From: Marinobacter nanhaiticus D15-8W
GTDB lineage: Bacteria; Pseudomonadota; Gammaproteobacteria; Pseudomonadales; Oleiphilaceae
NCBI RefSeq assembly: GCF_036511935.1
Contig: NZ_AP028878.1
Span: forward strand, 1,302,001-1,366,000
Length of the DNA stretch: 64,000 bases
Reading direction: 5' to 3'
In this document: positions 1 through 8,062 of the stretch, one piece after another
Layout: the number at the start of each line of letters is the position of its first letter
Position numbering within the stretch: the first letter of the stretch is position 1
The notes under the pieces: generated by a model
The model's database searches: none
What the model saw: the letters and a program-made list of their open reading frames with translations, nothing else
Told to the model about the DNA's origin: nothing
Program-made: the position numbers and the translations under genes

Positions 1-639
1 TGGGGCATTTATATCTATGCGGTGGAAACCCACCACGTATTGCAGGCCAGCCTGGGCTATTTCCTCACCCCACTGGTCAATGTCGCCCTGGGAATGCTGG
101 TGCTACGGGAGGAGATGGCGCGCCTGCAGGGCGTGGCGGTAACGCTGGCTGGGGTTGCGATCCTGATCCAGTTGGCCCTGATCGGCAGTCTGCCATGGAT
201 TTCCCTGGTGCTGGCGATGACCTTCGGAACCTACGGTCTGTTGCGCAAACAGGTGGAGTTGGACGGGCTATCCGGACTCTTCGTTGAGACGCTACTGTTG
301 CTGCCGATCGGACTGCTGGCCCTGGGCTGGCTAAGTTCCAAAGGGGCGTCCCATTTTGCTGTGGACACCCCTGCCACGCTGCTGCTGATTGCCAGTGGCA
401 TCATCACCGCCTTACCGTTGCTGGCGTTCGCCGGCGCTGCACGGCGTTTGCGTCTCTCCACGGTCGGCTTTCTGATGTACATCAACCCGACCCTGCAGTT
501 CTTCATCGCACTCTTCATCTTCGGCGAGCCACTGAGCCAGACCCAACTGGCCAGCTTCGCGCTGATCTGGACGGCACTCGTGCTTTACTCCTGGTCGTCC
601 TGGCGCTCCCGGCCCGCCGCCGTTCCGGCAGCCCGTTGA
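1..639 (+). CDS. rarD: RarD-type EamA family permease, 3' part
   Basis: The reading frame is open from the first base of the window, so the gene begins upstream and only its last 212 or so residues are present. The segment reads YIYAVETHHVLQASLGYF followed by NPLVN-like TPLVNVALG, then several hydrophobic helices, which is the pattern of the second EamA repeat of RarD (chloramphenicol-sensitive protein) in the drug/metabolite transporter superfamily. Family members are inner-membrane carriers of about ten helices. The substrate is not established for RarD proteins, so the transported compound is unknown. The C-terminus is a short basic tail. A GTG lies at 22, but the match to the family upstream of it shows it is not the start. 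Confidence 0.82.
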   Translation, partial: WGIYIYAVETHHVLQASLGYFLTPLVNVALGMLVLREEMARLQGVAVTLAGVAILIQLALIGSLPWISLVLAMTFGTYGLLRKQVELDGLSGLFVETLLLLPIGLLALGWLSSKGASHFAVDTPATLLLIASGIITALPLLAFAGAARRLRLSTVGFLMYINPTLQFFIALFIFGEPLSQTQLASFALIWTALVLYSWSSWRSRPAAVPAAR

Positions 640-744
640 ACCTGCTGGCGGCTTTACTGTCTTGTTCCTTGAACGAGCCCGAGCGGGCCGTCCGGTGTGA
701 GAGATCAATAAGGCAAAGATCGGCCAAAAAAAGGGAGAAATGAC

Positions 745-1275
745 GTGCAACTGGGAGATACGAGTGAACGCTATGGCACGGTGAGTCGGTGGTTGCATTG
801 GGGAATGGCACTGCTCTTCCTCTGGCAGTTCCTTTCCGCTTCGGCACACGCCTTTCTCGACGATACGCCGGTAGAGGCATTCTTCTGGGCCACCCACAAG
901 CCGCTGGGCCTGTTACTGCTGATCCTGGTTGCGATACGAGGAATCTGGGCGCTGGCCAACATCAGCCGCAGACCGCACTCGGTCAGCACGCCTGCGAAGC
1001 TGGGGCATATCGCGCTTTACCTGCTGATGGTCGTCATTCCGGCCCTGGCCCTGTTGCGACAGTATGGCTCGGGGCGGGCGTTCGAACCCTTCGGCCTGCC
1101 TTTGATGCCGGGCTTCTCCGGTGAAGAAATCGGCTGGATGGTGATGCCGGCCAACCTGCTCCACGGCTTCCTAGGCTGGACCTTGCTGGCCCTGGTCGTC
1201 GGTCACATCGTTATGGCCTGGGTGCATCGACGTAAGCCGGGCCATGTGGATGTATTCCCGCGGATGATCCGCTAA
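745..1275 (+). CDS. Cytochrome b561 family protein
   Basis: A 176-residue membrane protein with four predicted helices and well-placed histidines: WLHW near residue 18, THKPLG near 51, GHIALY near 87, LLHGFLG near 137 and VVGHIVMAW near 151. These are the expected haem b ligands of the bacterial cytochrome b561 (CybB/YodB-like) family, which passes electrons between quinol and periplasmic or membrane acceptors. Length is typical. The GTG start at 745 is chosen because GGGAGA lies at 733-738; no ATG is better placed. It stands alone, followed by a repeat copy and a terminator. Confidence 0.88.
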   Translation: MQLGDTSERYGTVSRWLHWGMALLFLWQFLSASAHAFLDDTPVEAFFWATHKPLGLLLLILVAIRGIWALANISRRPHSVSTPAKLGHIALYLLMVVIPALALLRQYGSGRAFEPFGLPLMPGFSGEEIGWMVMPANLLHGFLGWTLLALVVGHIVMAWVHRRKPGHVDVFPRMIR

Positions 1276-1341
1276 TCAAGCCTGGAACAAAAAAAGGTTC
1301 ATTGCGGATTAGCGTGACAAGGGGCCGGGAGTCTAAGGCCG

Positions 1342-1418
1342 TGGGCACCTTCGGCGCCTCAGAAGCTGAAGCATCTGCTACATGCTCGAGTTATCTGGAA
1401 AATGCAGCCGGCGCTTCT
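1342..1418 (+). repeat. Palindromic intergenic repeat, degenerate copy 1
   Basis: Positions 1342-1391 are nearly identical to the 5' half of two longer copies at 40133 and 40329: the core GCGCCTCAGAAGCTGAAGCA and the following CTCGAG are shared. The 3' half (GCAGCCGGCGCTTCTGAGG) is diverged, so the long inverted arm is only partly preserved here. It lies between the cytochrome b561 gene and a terminator. A short open frame across it is not considered a gene. Confidence 0.8.
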
Positions 1419-1556
1419 GAGGGTGTTGCAAAACTACTGCGCTCGAGCATACGGCGATTGGAAATCGACTCGTGCATGAGTCCGATCAAAATACTCATTT
1501 ACTATCTGTAAGCTGCGCTTTTTCGTCGATTTCCGCTAAAGCGCGATGAACCAAAA

Positions 1557-1583
1557 AAAGCCCGGCGTGATGCCGGGCTTTTC
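1557..1583 (+). terminator. Rho-independent terminator, probably bidirectional
   Basis: The stem AAGCCCGGC / GCCGGGCTT around a GTGAT loop is preceded by a run of A and followed by TTTTC then TTTTT. It can end transcripts from both sides: the cytochrome b561 unit on the plus strand and the small two-gene unit 2134-1634 on the minus strand. Confidence 0.88.
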
Positions 1584-1633
1584 TTTTTCATGTCATGCGC
1601 GCATAGGCAGAACACGTTCACCGTGGCGCGGTG

Positions 1634-1831
1634 TTAGGAAACCCTGAAACCGGGGTTGCGCTTGCGCAGCGCCGCAATGACCTTTTCTTTGGGCGTGGAG
1701 CTATCGAAGGCGGTCGGCAGGCGATCGCTACCGAACAACTCGATGAGCTCAGAGGTATGGGGGCCGCTATGTTGGGCCATCCAAAGACCTTTGCCAGGTT
1801 TGATCTGGATACTGGATTGGTCCGTTTCCAA
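1634..1831 (-). CDS. Small conserved-type hypothetical protein (65 aa)
   Basis: A 65-residue soluble protein with the pattern GLWMAQHSGPHTSELIELFG...LPTAF...V..ALRKRNPGF. I recall this LFG-x(4)-LPTAF and RNPG arrangement from short uncharacterised proteobacterial proteins, but no function is known to me. The start is a TTG at 1831-1829, supported by GAGG at 1840-1837. That ribosome site sits in the 9-bp gap after the stop of the upstream gene, so the two are probably translated from one message. It ends just before the bidirectional terminator. Confidence 0.6.
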   Translation of the reverse strand: METDQSSIQIKPGKGLWMAQHSGPHTSELIELFGSDRLPTAFDSSTPKEKVIAALRKRNPGFRVS

Positions 1832-1840
1832 GTGACCTCC

Positions 1841-2134
1841 TCAGTTGTCGTTATGGGCCAGGTGGCTGATTGTCCAGGCAATGCTCGCCAGCAGATAAAC
1901 AATGCTGGTTGGCGCCAGCCACAGCTTGTGTGCGTAGGAAAGGGTCAGTCCGTTGGACCGAGCCAGTTCCGGGAGCAGGTATTCCAGGTTGATCAGAAAT
2001 AGCGCAGCGATGCATGAAATTGCCGTGAGGGCTGCTATCGCGAAGGCGATGCTTTCCAGAGGAAGGTTCCGTTTCTCCTGGAGCGGAATGCTTTCAAGCG
2101 GGAAACGTTCTTCTGGTTGTTCGATGGTCTCCAT
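1841..2134 (-). CDS. Small membrane protein with two helices, unknown function
   Basis: A 97-residue protein starting METIEQPEERFPLE, with a charged N-terminal region of about 30 residues and two hydrophobic segments, IAFAIAALTAISCIAALFLI and LWLAPTSIVYLLASIAW. The in-frame start at 2170 is less likely, because the ATG at 2134 has GAGGAA about 8 nt upstream. It is first in a two-gene unit with the 65-residue protein at 1634-1831. I do not recognise the family. A link to the divergent gdhA is possible but unsupported. Confidence 0.6.
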   Translation of the reverse strand: METIEQPEERFPLESIPLQEKRNLPLESIAFAIAALTAISCIAALFLINLEYLLPELARSNGLTLSYAHKLWLAPTSIVYLLASIAWTISHLAHNDN

Positions 2135-2489
2135 GATTTTTTTCCTCTTCCTTGATTTTTTTACGTGCAAAAAGTCAGGTTCTGGAGGTTCAGGGATCGA
2201 GCATCGGCCGTCAGTGCAATTGACCTACCGCGTAAGGAGATGGGGGCGGTCAGTTCGAATTCAAGTCTGAATCTCGACTTTTTGGTTGCGGCTTTCCTTT
2301 ACGCAACCAAGATCTGAACGGATCACGGTGCAGAATCACGTTGACGGCTCCAATTATGGCCGTAAGCCCCGACGATCCATCGAACCTGTGTTAATTCTGG
2401 GACAGCCGTAAATCTGTAGAACTTAAAGTTCGTATAGCCTGTAAGTCATACAGTCCGCACCCCAAGCAATGCATACTCAGGAGGAGGTT
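2135..2489. promoter_or_regulatory. Divergent intergenic region upstream of gdhA
   Basis: This 355-bp stretch separates the small membrane-protein gene from gdhA and must hold both promoters. I see no coding sequence. The clearest signal is the perfect 13-bp palindrome GAACTTAAAGTTC at 2419-2431, about 60 bp before the gdhA start, a plausible operator. I cannot assign a regulator or confident promoter boxes. Confidence 0.45.
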
Positions 2490-3842
2490 ATGGATAAGTC
2501 GCTCAAGTCAGTATTGGAAATCGTGCACGAACGCGATCCCGACCAGCCGGAATTTCACCAAGCGGTGGAAGAGGTGATGTCCAGCCTTTCCTCCTACCTC
2601 GAAGCCTATCCTGAGTGCCATTCCCAAGGCCTATTGGAACGACTGGTAGAGCCCGAGCGGGTTATCCAGTTTCGTGTGCCCTGGGTAGACGACGAAGGGA
2701 ACGTACAAGTCAACCGCGGATTCCGGGTACAGATGAGCAGCGCCATCGGTCCCTATAAAGGCGGGTTGCGCTTTCACCCGTCAGTCAATCTGGGTGTCCT
2801 CAAATTCCTGGCGTTCGAGCAGGTGTTCAAGAACGCGCTGACCACCCTGCCGCTGGGCGGAGCCAAAGGTGGTGCCGATTTCGACCCCAAGGGAAAGAGC
2901 GACGGGGAGGTCATGCGTTTCTGTCAGTCCTTCATGACGGAAATGTACCGTCATATAGGCGCTGATCTCGATGTGCCTGCCGGGGATATCGGTGTTGGAC
3001 CACGTGAAATCGGTTACATGTACGGCATGTACCGGAAGCTGGCGAACGAGGTTGCAGGGGTCTTCACCGGCAAGGGGCTTTCCTATGGCGGTAGCTGTAT
3101 CCGGCCCGAGGCTACCGGATATGGGCTGGTCTATTTCGTCGAGGAAATGCTCAAGACGCAGGAGAAGACATTGAACGGGATGAAAGTTGCCGTCTCCGGT
3201 GCCGGCAATGTGGCCCAGCATACCATTTACAAGGCGATGGAGATGGAGGCCACGGTTGTCACGTTGTCTGACTCCGACGGCACGGTGTATAACCCCGACG
3301 GCTTCACCAGCGAGCAGTGGGACTTCCTGGTGGAGCTGAAGAACGAGCGCCGCGGCCGTGTCTCTGAACTGGCCGAGAAGTTCGACCTTGAATATGGCAA
3401 GGGCGCCAAACCCTGGGATTTCCCGTGTGACATCGCCTTGCCCTGCGCCACCCAGAATGAGCTGGATGAGGATGCGGCTAAAAAACTGATCGATAACGGC
3501 TGTATATGCGTCGCCGAGGGCGCGAACATGCCATCGACCGCGGGGGCGGTCGAGAAGTTTCGTCAGGCAGACATCCTGTTTGCACCGGGCAAGGCAGCTA
3601 ATGCCGGCGGCGTTGCGGTCAGTGGCCTTGAGATGGCCCAGAATTCCATGCGGCAGCATTGGTCGGAGGGTGAAGTCGATTCCAAGCTGCATGAGATCAT
3701 GGTGTCGATACACCATGCCTGCCAGCGGCACGGGCAGGTAGGGAAGGGTAGCAATAACCGGTCAACGGACTATGTGACGGGTGCCAATGTCGCCGCCTTT
3801 ATCAAGGTGGCTGATGCAATGCTGGCGCAGGGCGTCGTGTAG
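2490..3842 (+). CDS. gdhA: NADP-specific glutamate dehydrogenase
   Basis: A 450-residue cytoplasmic enzyme that interconverts 2-oxoglutarate plus ammonium and glutamate with NADP(H). It aligns along its whole length with the hexameric bacterial GdhA type: SLLERLVEPERVIQFRV-like entry, SSAIGPYKGG-L-RFHPSVN, the catalytic-region GGAKGGADFDPKGKSD, DVPAGDIGVG, the Rossmann region VSGAGNVAQ and the C-terminal APGKAANAGGVA. The start is the ATG at 2490 because AGGAGGAGG lies at 2479-2487; an ATG at 2469 would put the ribosome site inside the gene. It is monocistronic, followed by a hairpin at 3854-3882. Confidence 0.97.
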   Translation: MDKSLKSVLEIVHERDPDQPEFHQAVEEVMSSLSSYLEAYPECHSQGLLERLVEPERVIQFRVPWVDDEGNVQVNRGFRVQMSSAIGPYKGGLRFHPSVNLGVLKFLAFEQVFKNALTTLPLGGAKGGADFDPKGKSDGEVMRFCQSFMTEMYRHIGADLDVPAGDIGVGPREIGYMYGMYRKLANEVAGVFTGKGLSYGGSCIRPEATGYGLVYFVEEMLKTQEKTLNGMKVAVSGAGNVAQHTIYKAMEMEATVVTLSDSDGTVYNPDGFTSEQWDFLVELKNERRGRVSELAEKFDLEYGKGAKPWDFPCDIALPCATQNELDEDAAKKLIDNGCICVAEGANMPSTAGAVEKFRQADILFAPGKAANAGGVAVSGLEMAQNSMRQHWSEGEVDSKLHEIMVSIHHACQRHGQVGKGSNNRSTDYVTGANVAAFIKVADAMLAQGVV

Positions 3843-3853
3843 ATCTCTGCGAG

Positions 3854-3882
3854 GGCCAGCCGGCGATCGGAACCGGCTGGCC
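3854..3882. terminator. Hairpin between convergent gdhA and yqaE
   Basis: A perfect 10-bp stem GGCCAGCCGG / CCGGCTGGCC with a 9-nt loop lies between the stop codons of gdhA and the convergent yqaE gene. There is no T tract on either side, so it is a candidate transcript end rather than a classical intrinsic terminator. Confidence 0.5.
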
Positions 3883-3887
3883 GGCAA

Positions 3888-4046
3888 CTACTTCTTGGCG
3901 ATAACCCAGACGGCATGCACGATGCCGGGAATGTAACCCAGGATCGTCAAGAGGATATTGATCCAGAAGTGCTTGCCGATACCCACCTGCAGGAACACGC
4001 CCAACGGCGGCAGCAGGATTGCGATCAGAATGCGCAGGAGATCCAT
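3888..4046 (-). CDS. yqaE: YqaE/Pmp3 family small membrane protein
   Basis: This 52-residue protein begins MDLLRILIAILLPPLGVFLQ, then VGIGKHFWINILLTILGYIPGIVHAVWVI and a final AKK. The LPPLGVFLQVG and LGYIPGIVHAVW blocks with two helices are diagnostic of the Pmp3/YqaE (UPF0057) proteolipid family, linked in other organisms to membrane potential and salt or stress responses. The ATG at 4046 is preceded by AAGGAG (plus-strand CTCCTT at 4055-4060). It is transcribed toward gdhA as a single gene. Confidence 0.93.
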   Translation of the reverse strand: MDLLRILIAILLPPLGVFLQVGIGKHFWINILLTILGYIPGIVHAVWVIAKK

Positions 4047-4248
4047 TCGCTTAGCTCCTTGTTTCCTTGAATGTTGACGCCCAGTCTACAGCCCGCTCGC
4101 CCCGGCCAGAATTAACCTTCATCAATGCGCTATCTCAATGCGAACGGGGGTTTATCAGTGGCCGCCGCCCTTGCTCGCGACATCCATGAAAATACAGGGC
4201 GAACGTTGCGTCCGTTCTCTTTCAAGTAGCGTCACGCAAGCGCAATGC

Positions 4249-4608
4249 TCAAACACCGGACACCAGGTAGGCCAGTGAATACAGTTCCAGCTCGCTTGGC
4301 GTGTAGTAGAAGCCGTGATAGACGATCAGCGGTTCCTGGGTGGCCAGGGCCCTGAGGCGTTCGTAATCCACCCCGTATTCCGGTGAAACGACGCCTTTTG
4401 AGGCCAGGGCATCGGTCAGGGTTTCCAGGTCGAGCGTACTGGCGTAGTCCTGGAAGCGCGGGTCTGACAATTCCGCCAGTTCGCGCCGAAGCTTCTTGGT
4501 GACGGTGATCCCGGTCTTTTCGGAGCCCTGGACGGGTAGCAGGTAGCCACTGAATCCGACCAGGGCCAGTAGTCCGCCGAGACCTGTCAGGAACGCGCGT
4601 CTATTCAT
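4249..4608 (-). CDS. Tat-exported small subunit of GMC dehydrogenase (gluconate DH subunit 3-like)
   Basis: A 119-residue protein starting MNRRAFLTGLGGLLALVGFSG, a clear twin-arginine signal (NRRAFL) followed by a hydrophobic stretch. The rest is small, charged and ends YYTPSELELYSLAYLVSGV, resembling the gluconate 2-dehydrogenase subunit 3 group. Its ATG overlaps the TGA of the preceding GMC oxidoreductase gene as ATGA, so the two are translationally coupled. In such pairs the small subunit carries the export signal and the flavin-bound large subunit, which has none, is carried across with it. That role here is inferred. Family assignment rests on context and size. Confidence 0.75.
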   Translation of the reverse strand: MNRRAFLTGLGGLLALVGFSGYLLPVQGSEKTGITVTKKLRRELAELSDPRFQDYASTLDLETLTDALASKGVVSPEYGVDYERLRALATQEPLIVYHGFYYTPSELELYSLAYLVSGV

Positions 4609-5999
4609 CGTGGGGATCTCCTGCTGTCTCCAGGGCCTCCCACACCGGCTGTTCGTGCGGGTTGAGTCAGGCTCGCAAGATAGTCTCCGAGCCTTAGCGC
4701 CATGGCAACGATGGTGTACGTGGGGTGTGATGCCCCGCCGGCGGGGAATATCGAAGATCCCGCAATGTACAGGTTGTCTGTGGTGTGCACCTTGCAGTTG
4801 CCGTCCACCACGGAATCCTCCTCGGAGAATCCCATCCGGGTCGTGCCCATGAGGTGCCCGCCGCCCGCTGGCTTGAATTTGGGCTTGAGTGTGGATGGAC
4901 GGCCAAGGCCTGATTTCAGTAGCGCGCGGGAGAAATGCAGCCAGCTCTCCTGGGCCAGTTCCTCGCAGTGGAAGCGGAACCCCACTCGCGACCAGGGCTG
5001 GTCCAGGGCATTCATTTTGTCGCCGAGCTCGACGTAGCAATCGGGGTGGGGCGGGGTCTCCGTGCGCAGGGTGACCGGGGTCAGGATGGTTTCCTCGCGC
5101 CGACCCATCAGGGGCTCGCTGGTCAGTTGTTCCAGGTTGAAATCGGCGCTGAAGGAGAGCAGGCCATGATCCACGCAGTAGCTGTCCGAAAGCTGCAGCG
5201 CATGGACGACGGGCGCCTGCTTCTCCAGCGACGGTTTGATGCGGTCCTGATCAAGGTACATCTCCGCCACTGCATAGAGATGCGGATGCTCCATGAGGCC
5301 CAGGCCCACCGGTAGCTGCTGCTTGAACCCCGAGAGCTGCATCAGGCGCGGATTGCCAATGCCGCCGCAAGCCAGCACGAAGCGGTCAGCGGTCAGCGAC
5401 GGCAGGTTCCGGTGCGGGGCGACCGATTGTTTGAGCCTTATTGCATCGACCGTCTCATCCCGGATGTCCAGTTGGGTACAGGTGGCACCCAGTATCAGGT
5501 GGATGTTGGGGTGTTGCGCTATAAAGGGCCCGTACTTGACGTTAAAGCGCACCGGCGGGCTCAGGTAGAACGGTTTATAGACGATATCCGAGGTCTTGGC
5601 GAAGTGTGTCGATGATCGGCGGTAGATGTTCTCGGGAACTTCGATCACCTGCGCCGCTTCGGGATACCAGCGTTCCAGTTCCTCGTAGGGGATCGGCCAG
5701 GACTGGTCCATGAACGCGCGCTTCTCCAGCACCGCGCAGAATCCGCCCCAGATGGTGGAGCTGCCGCCAAAGCGCCGCTGGGTGTGCATGGGGAAATAGT
5801 CGTCTGGCAGTTCGCCGACCAATTCCACCCGGGAGAGCTCCAGGATGTCCTGATCATGTTCCAACAAACCACTCTCGATGATCGCTACGCGCACCGAAGG
5901 GTTGTTGTTGGCCAGTTGCAAAGCAGTGGAGATACCGGCAGGCCCGCTGCCGATAATGATCACGTCGTAGTGATCCTGGGTGACTCTGTCGAGAATCAT
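4605..5999 (-). CDS. GMC family FAD-dependent oxidoreductase
   Basis: A 464-residue flavoprotein. The N-terminal dinucleotide fold reads YDVIIIGSGPAGISTALQL (GSGPAG at residues 17-22). The C-terminal half has GGGHLMGTTRMG and NLYIAGSSIFPAGGASHPTY, the GMC C-terminal FAD/substrate signature with its active-site His/Asn-type region. It has no signal peptide of its own and overlaps the Tat-signal subunit gene, suggesting a periplasmic dehydrogenase complex for a sugar, sugar acid or alcohol. The substrate is unknown. The ATG at 5999 is preferred over an upstream in-frame codon at 6068, since family similarity begins just after it. Confidence 0.87.
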   Translation of the reverse strand: MILDRVTQDHYDVIIIGSGPAGISTALQLANNNPSVRVAIIESGLLEHDQDILELSRVELVGELPDDYFPMHTQRRFGGSSTIWGGFCAVLEKRAFMDQSWPIPYEELERWYPEAAQVIEVPENIYRRSSTHFAKTSDIVYKPFYLSPPVRFNVKYGPFIAQHPNIHLILGATCTQLDIRDETVDAIRLKQSVAPHRNLPSLTADRFVLACGGIGNPRLMQLSGFKQQLPVGLGLMEHPHLYAVAEMYLDQDRIKPSLEKQAPVVHALQLSDSYCVDHGLLSFSADFNLEQLTSEPLMGRREETILTPVTLRTETPPHPDCYVELGDKMNALDQPWSRVGFRFHCEELAQESWLHFSRALLKSGLGRPSTLKPKFKPAGGGHLMGTTRMGFSEEDSVVDGNCKVHTTDNLYIAGSSIFPAGGASHPTYTIVAMALRLGDYLASLTQPARTAGVGGPGDSRRSPR

Positions 6000-6149
6000 G
6001 GGCGACTGGCCCTCGCGAAAATCGTCCCTGTCGCAAAGATTAAAGAAGCAAACCACTCGCCTGTGCAAGTAAAATCAGGTTGTCTTACAGTCTATTAACC
6101 ATCGCCGATCCCGGCAGAGGAAACGGTAGGTCGCCCTTTGGGTGGGTCG

Positions 6150-6656
6150 TCAAAACCAGAAACCCACGATCGGCTGGCGGCGTTCTATGAGGATACCCTG
6201 GCTTTCCAGGATGCTGATCAGAATCCTGGTGTCCTCGATGTTGAGGAAGGATGCCAGGGAGATTTCGGTCTCACGGTACATAAGGAAGAGTTTGGGGGGC
6301 GACCACGGATGCCGGGAGGATACGAGATAGATTCGGGTGGCCCGTCGCGGGAGATTCCACTCCGCTTCCTTACGGTTAACTCCCTTCTCCAGGAGTAGGT
6401 TTTCCGGGGATATTCGAAGGACCTCCAGGCGGCGGCATTTGCGCGCGGTCTTGTAGAGACCGGCAGCAACGGCCAGCAGCTCCAGGCCGGCAAATGGCAG
6501 CACGACCCATGCGCCAAGCAGGAACATTCCGGTGACGATCACCGCCGAAACGGCGCACAACGCCAGCCAGATGCAGACGTTGCCCTGCCAGCTCAGTGAC
6601 CGGTTGGGCGTCAACAGCAAGCGGCTGCCATTGACCCCCCTGTAGTGCTGCACCAT
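6150..6656 (-). CDS. DUF2244 domain membrane protein
   Basis: A 168-residue protein with SRLLLTPNRSLSWQGN near the N-terminus, two adjacent hydrophobic helices (about residues 27-70), then the basic KTARKCRRLEVLRI segment and a soluble C-terminal part. The LTPNRSLSW opening and double helix are typical of DUF2244 proteins, which in many proteobacteria lie near cytochrome oxidase genes. Here no oxidase gene is nearby. Function is unknown. The gene lies upstream of the GMC dehydrogenase pair on the same strand with a 150-bp gap, so co-transcription is possible but not shown. Confidence 0.8.
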   Translation of the reverse strand: MVQHYRGVNGSRLLLTPNRSLSWQGNVCIWLALCAVSAVIVTGMFLLGAWVVLPFAGLELLAVAAGLYKTARKCRRLEVLRISPENLLLEKGVNRKEAEWNLPRRATRIYLVSSRHPWSPPKLFLMYRETEISLASFLNIEDTRILISILESQGILIERRQPIVGFWF

Positions 6657-6947
6657 GTCCGACTCCCTGCCTCGTCGGTTGTTGTTGTCGGGACAAGGTC
6701 GATGTGGAGAGAGGAGCTCCCGATGGTTGACAGAGCCTCCTGGGAATCAAGGGGAATCAAGAAGCTCTCTAGGTCACTAACTCTCCAGGTCACCCAAAGA
6801 GCCTCTCAACGATTATAGGTCATTCAGACAGGATGGATCAGGTACGCGTTCCCGGAGGGTCGTGTTTCAAGGAAGGTCGCGAATCTGGCGTAGCCGATGA
6901 GCAGGAAAGCGGCGGGCAAATGCGATCGCTTCGCCCGCCGGCTTCGA

Positions 6948-7403
6948 TCAGAAGTGAAGCACCGTTGGATTGACGAGCCGGTCGTAATCCCGGTAGCTCA
7001 TGCGCATGACTTCGTCGTGGGCGCCCGCGTTGAACACGATGTGCTCATCGTTGCGCAGGTGGTCGCTGACGAAGACTTCCATATCGTAGAGATTGCCGAA
7101 AGGCGGCATGGCGCCCAGCTCGCAATCCGGGAAGGCGGAGCTCAACTCGGACTCATCGGCCAGGTCCAGGTCTTCCGAACCCAGCGCCTTCTTCAGCTGC
7201 TCCACATGTACGACATCGGTCGATGGCAACACCGCCATGGACAGGCGGCCGTTGTTTCGGATGATGACGGTCTTGGCGAATTCGCGACCGGGCACGTGGG
7301 CTGCCTGAGCGGTTCGAGCGGCGTCGACGGTCGGAGCGTGGCGTTCGGTGTGGTACTTCACCGCATGGCTATCGAGGTACTCTCGGAGTTTTTGACTGAT
7401 CAT
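6948..7403 (-). CDS. YbaK/EbsC-type aminoacyl-tRNA deacylase domain protein
   Basis: A 151-residue single-domain protein: VKYHTERHAPTVDAARTAQ, then GREFAKTVIIRNNGRLSMAVLPSTDVV, and PPFGNLYDMEVFVSDHL..EHIVFNAGAHDEVMRM. The AKTVI lysine block and the FNAGAHDEVMRM end are those of YbaK/ProX-like editing deacylases, which hydrolyse mischarged tRNAs in the cytoplasm. The exact specificity (Cys/Ala-tRNA-Pro or other) cannot be read from the sequence. The start at 7403 has a strong GAAGGAGG-type site upstream, so the longer in-frame version from 7457 is rejected. A GC-rich hairpin follows the stop near 6910-6945. Confidence 0.87.
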   Translation of the reverse strand: MISQKLREYLDSHAVKYHTERHAPTVDAARTAQAAHVPGREFAKTVIIRNNGRLSMAVLPSTDVVHVEQLKKALGSEDLDLADESELSSAFPDCELGAMPPFGNLYDMEVFVSDHLRNDEHIVFNAGAHDEVMRMSYRDYDRLVNPTVLHF

Positions 7404-7507
7404 GGCGTTATCCTCCTTCACCCAGGGTGGAAGTTCCATGACATGTCCAATGATCATAGCACGCCTAGCGGCTTTCGTAGCCGTCTCGCATCCGGTTCCG
7501 GGACGGG

Positions 7508-7798
7508 CTAGAGGCGCACCCGCATCTCGGTCATATCATATGACGACATCCCGATCATTTCGTCGGTGCCCGTGGGCGGGATGATAACGGTTTCCTTCAC
7601 CTGGAAGCCGCGAAAGGCATCCCTGGCCTCGCGGGCGCCATTGAACCAGAAGGGGTGCTGGTCCTTGCCGACCAGGATGTAAGGCTCGTCGTTGATGTAG
7701 TAACGCGCCATGTAATGGCAGCCCTCCATGGAAACGAGTTCGAGCAAGTCGATGGTCGTCTCCGGTCTGAGTCGGGCTTCAGTCATGGTGATGTTCAT
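7508..7798 (-). CDS. Small hypothetical protein (96 aa), DUF6482-like
   Basis: A compact 96-residue protein with LLELVSMEGCHYMARYYINDEPYILVG...PFWFNGAREARDAFRGFQV. The alternation of a short beta sheet region, a glycine turn and one helix (AREARDAF) recalls the small DUF6482-type proteins of marine gammaproteobacteria, an uncertain match from memory. The ATG at 7798 has GGAGGAC just upstream. It lies 104 bp upstream of the YbaK-type gene on the same strand. No function is known. Confidence 0.6.
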   Translation of the reverse strand: MNITMTEARLRPETTIDLLELVSMEGCHYMARYYINDEPYILVGKDQHPFWFNGAREARDAFRGFQVKETVIIPPTGTDEMIGMSSYDMTEMRVRL

Positions 7799-8062
7799 AT
7801 CGTCCTCCAGGGTGGCGCTATGCCGTTGGGAGAAGCTACGAGAACAAGTTTAGTTTGGGTCAGAACCAGTCTGACGACTACTCTTATCGGTACCTGATTC
7901 GTGGAGATCGAACAGCGTCGGGGCATAACCTATACCGGGAAAAGCCCGTGCGAGACAGTAATCGCCTTGACCATAGCCCCATGTTAACGAACCCGCGAGC
8001 GGACGTTCAGTCACGATTCAGGCGACAGTCCCAATGGGGTCAGCGCGTCACGATTGCCTGTA

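Noticed and set aside
1302..1511. 69-codon open frame between cytochrome b561 and the terminator
   Set aside because: It consists largely of the palindromic repeat found twice more near 40.1-40.4 kb; no gene-like features.
2781..3731. 316-codon antisense frame in gdhA
   Set aside because: gdhA is unambiguous and the antisense product matches nothing.
6907..6945. GC-rich hairpin after the YbaK-type gene as a terminator
   Set aside because: The stem is imperfect and has no T tract, so it is mentioned in the gene entry but not listed as a feature.
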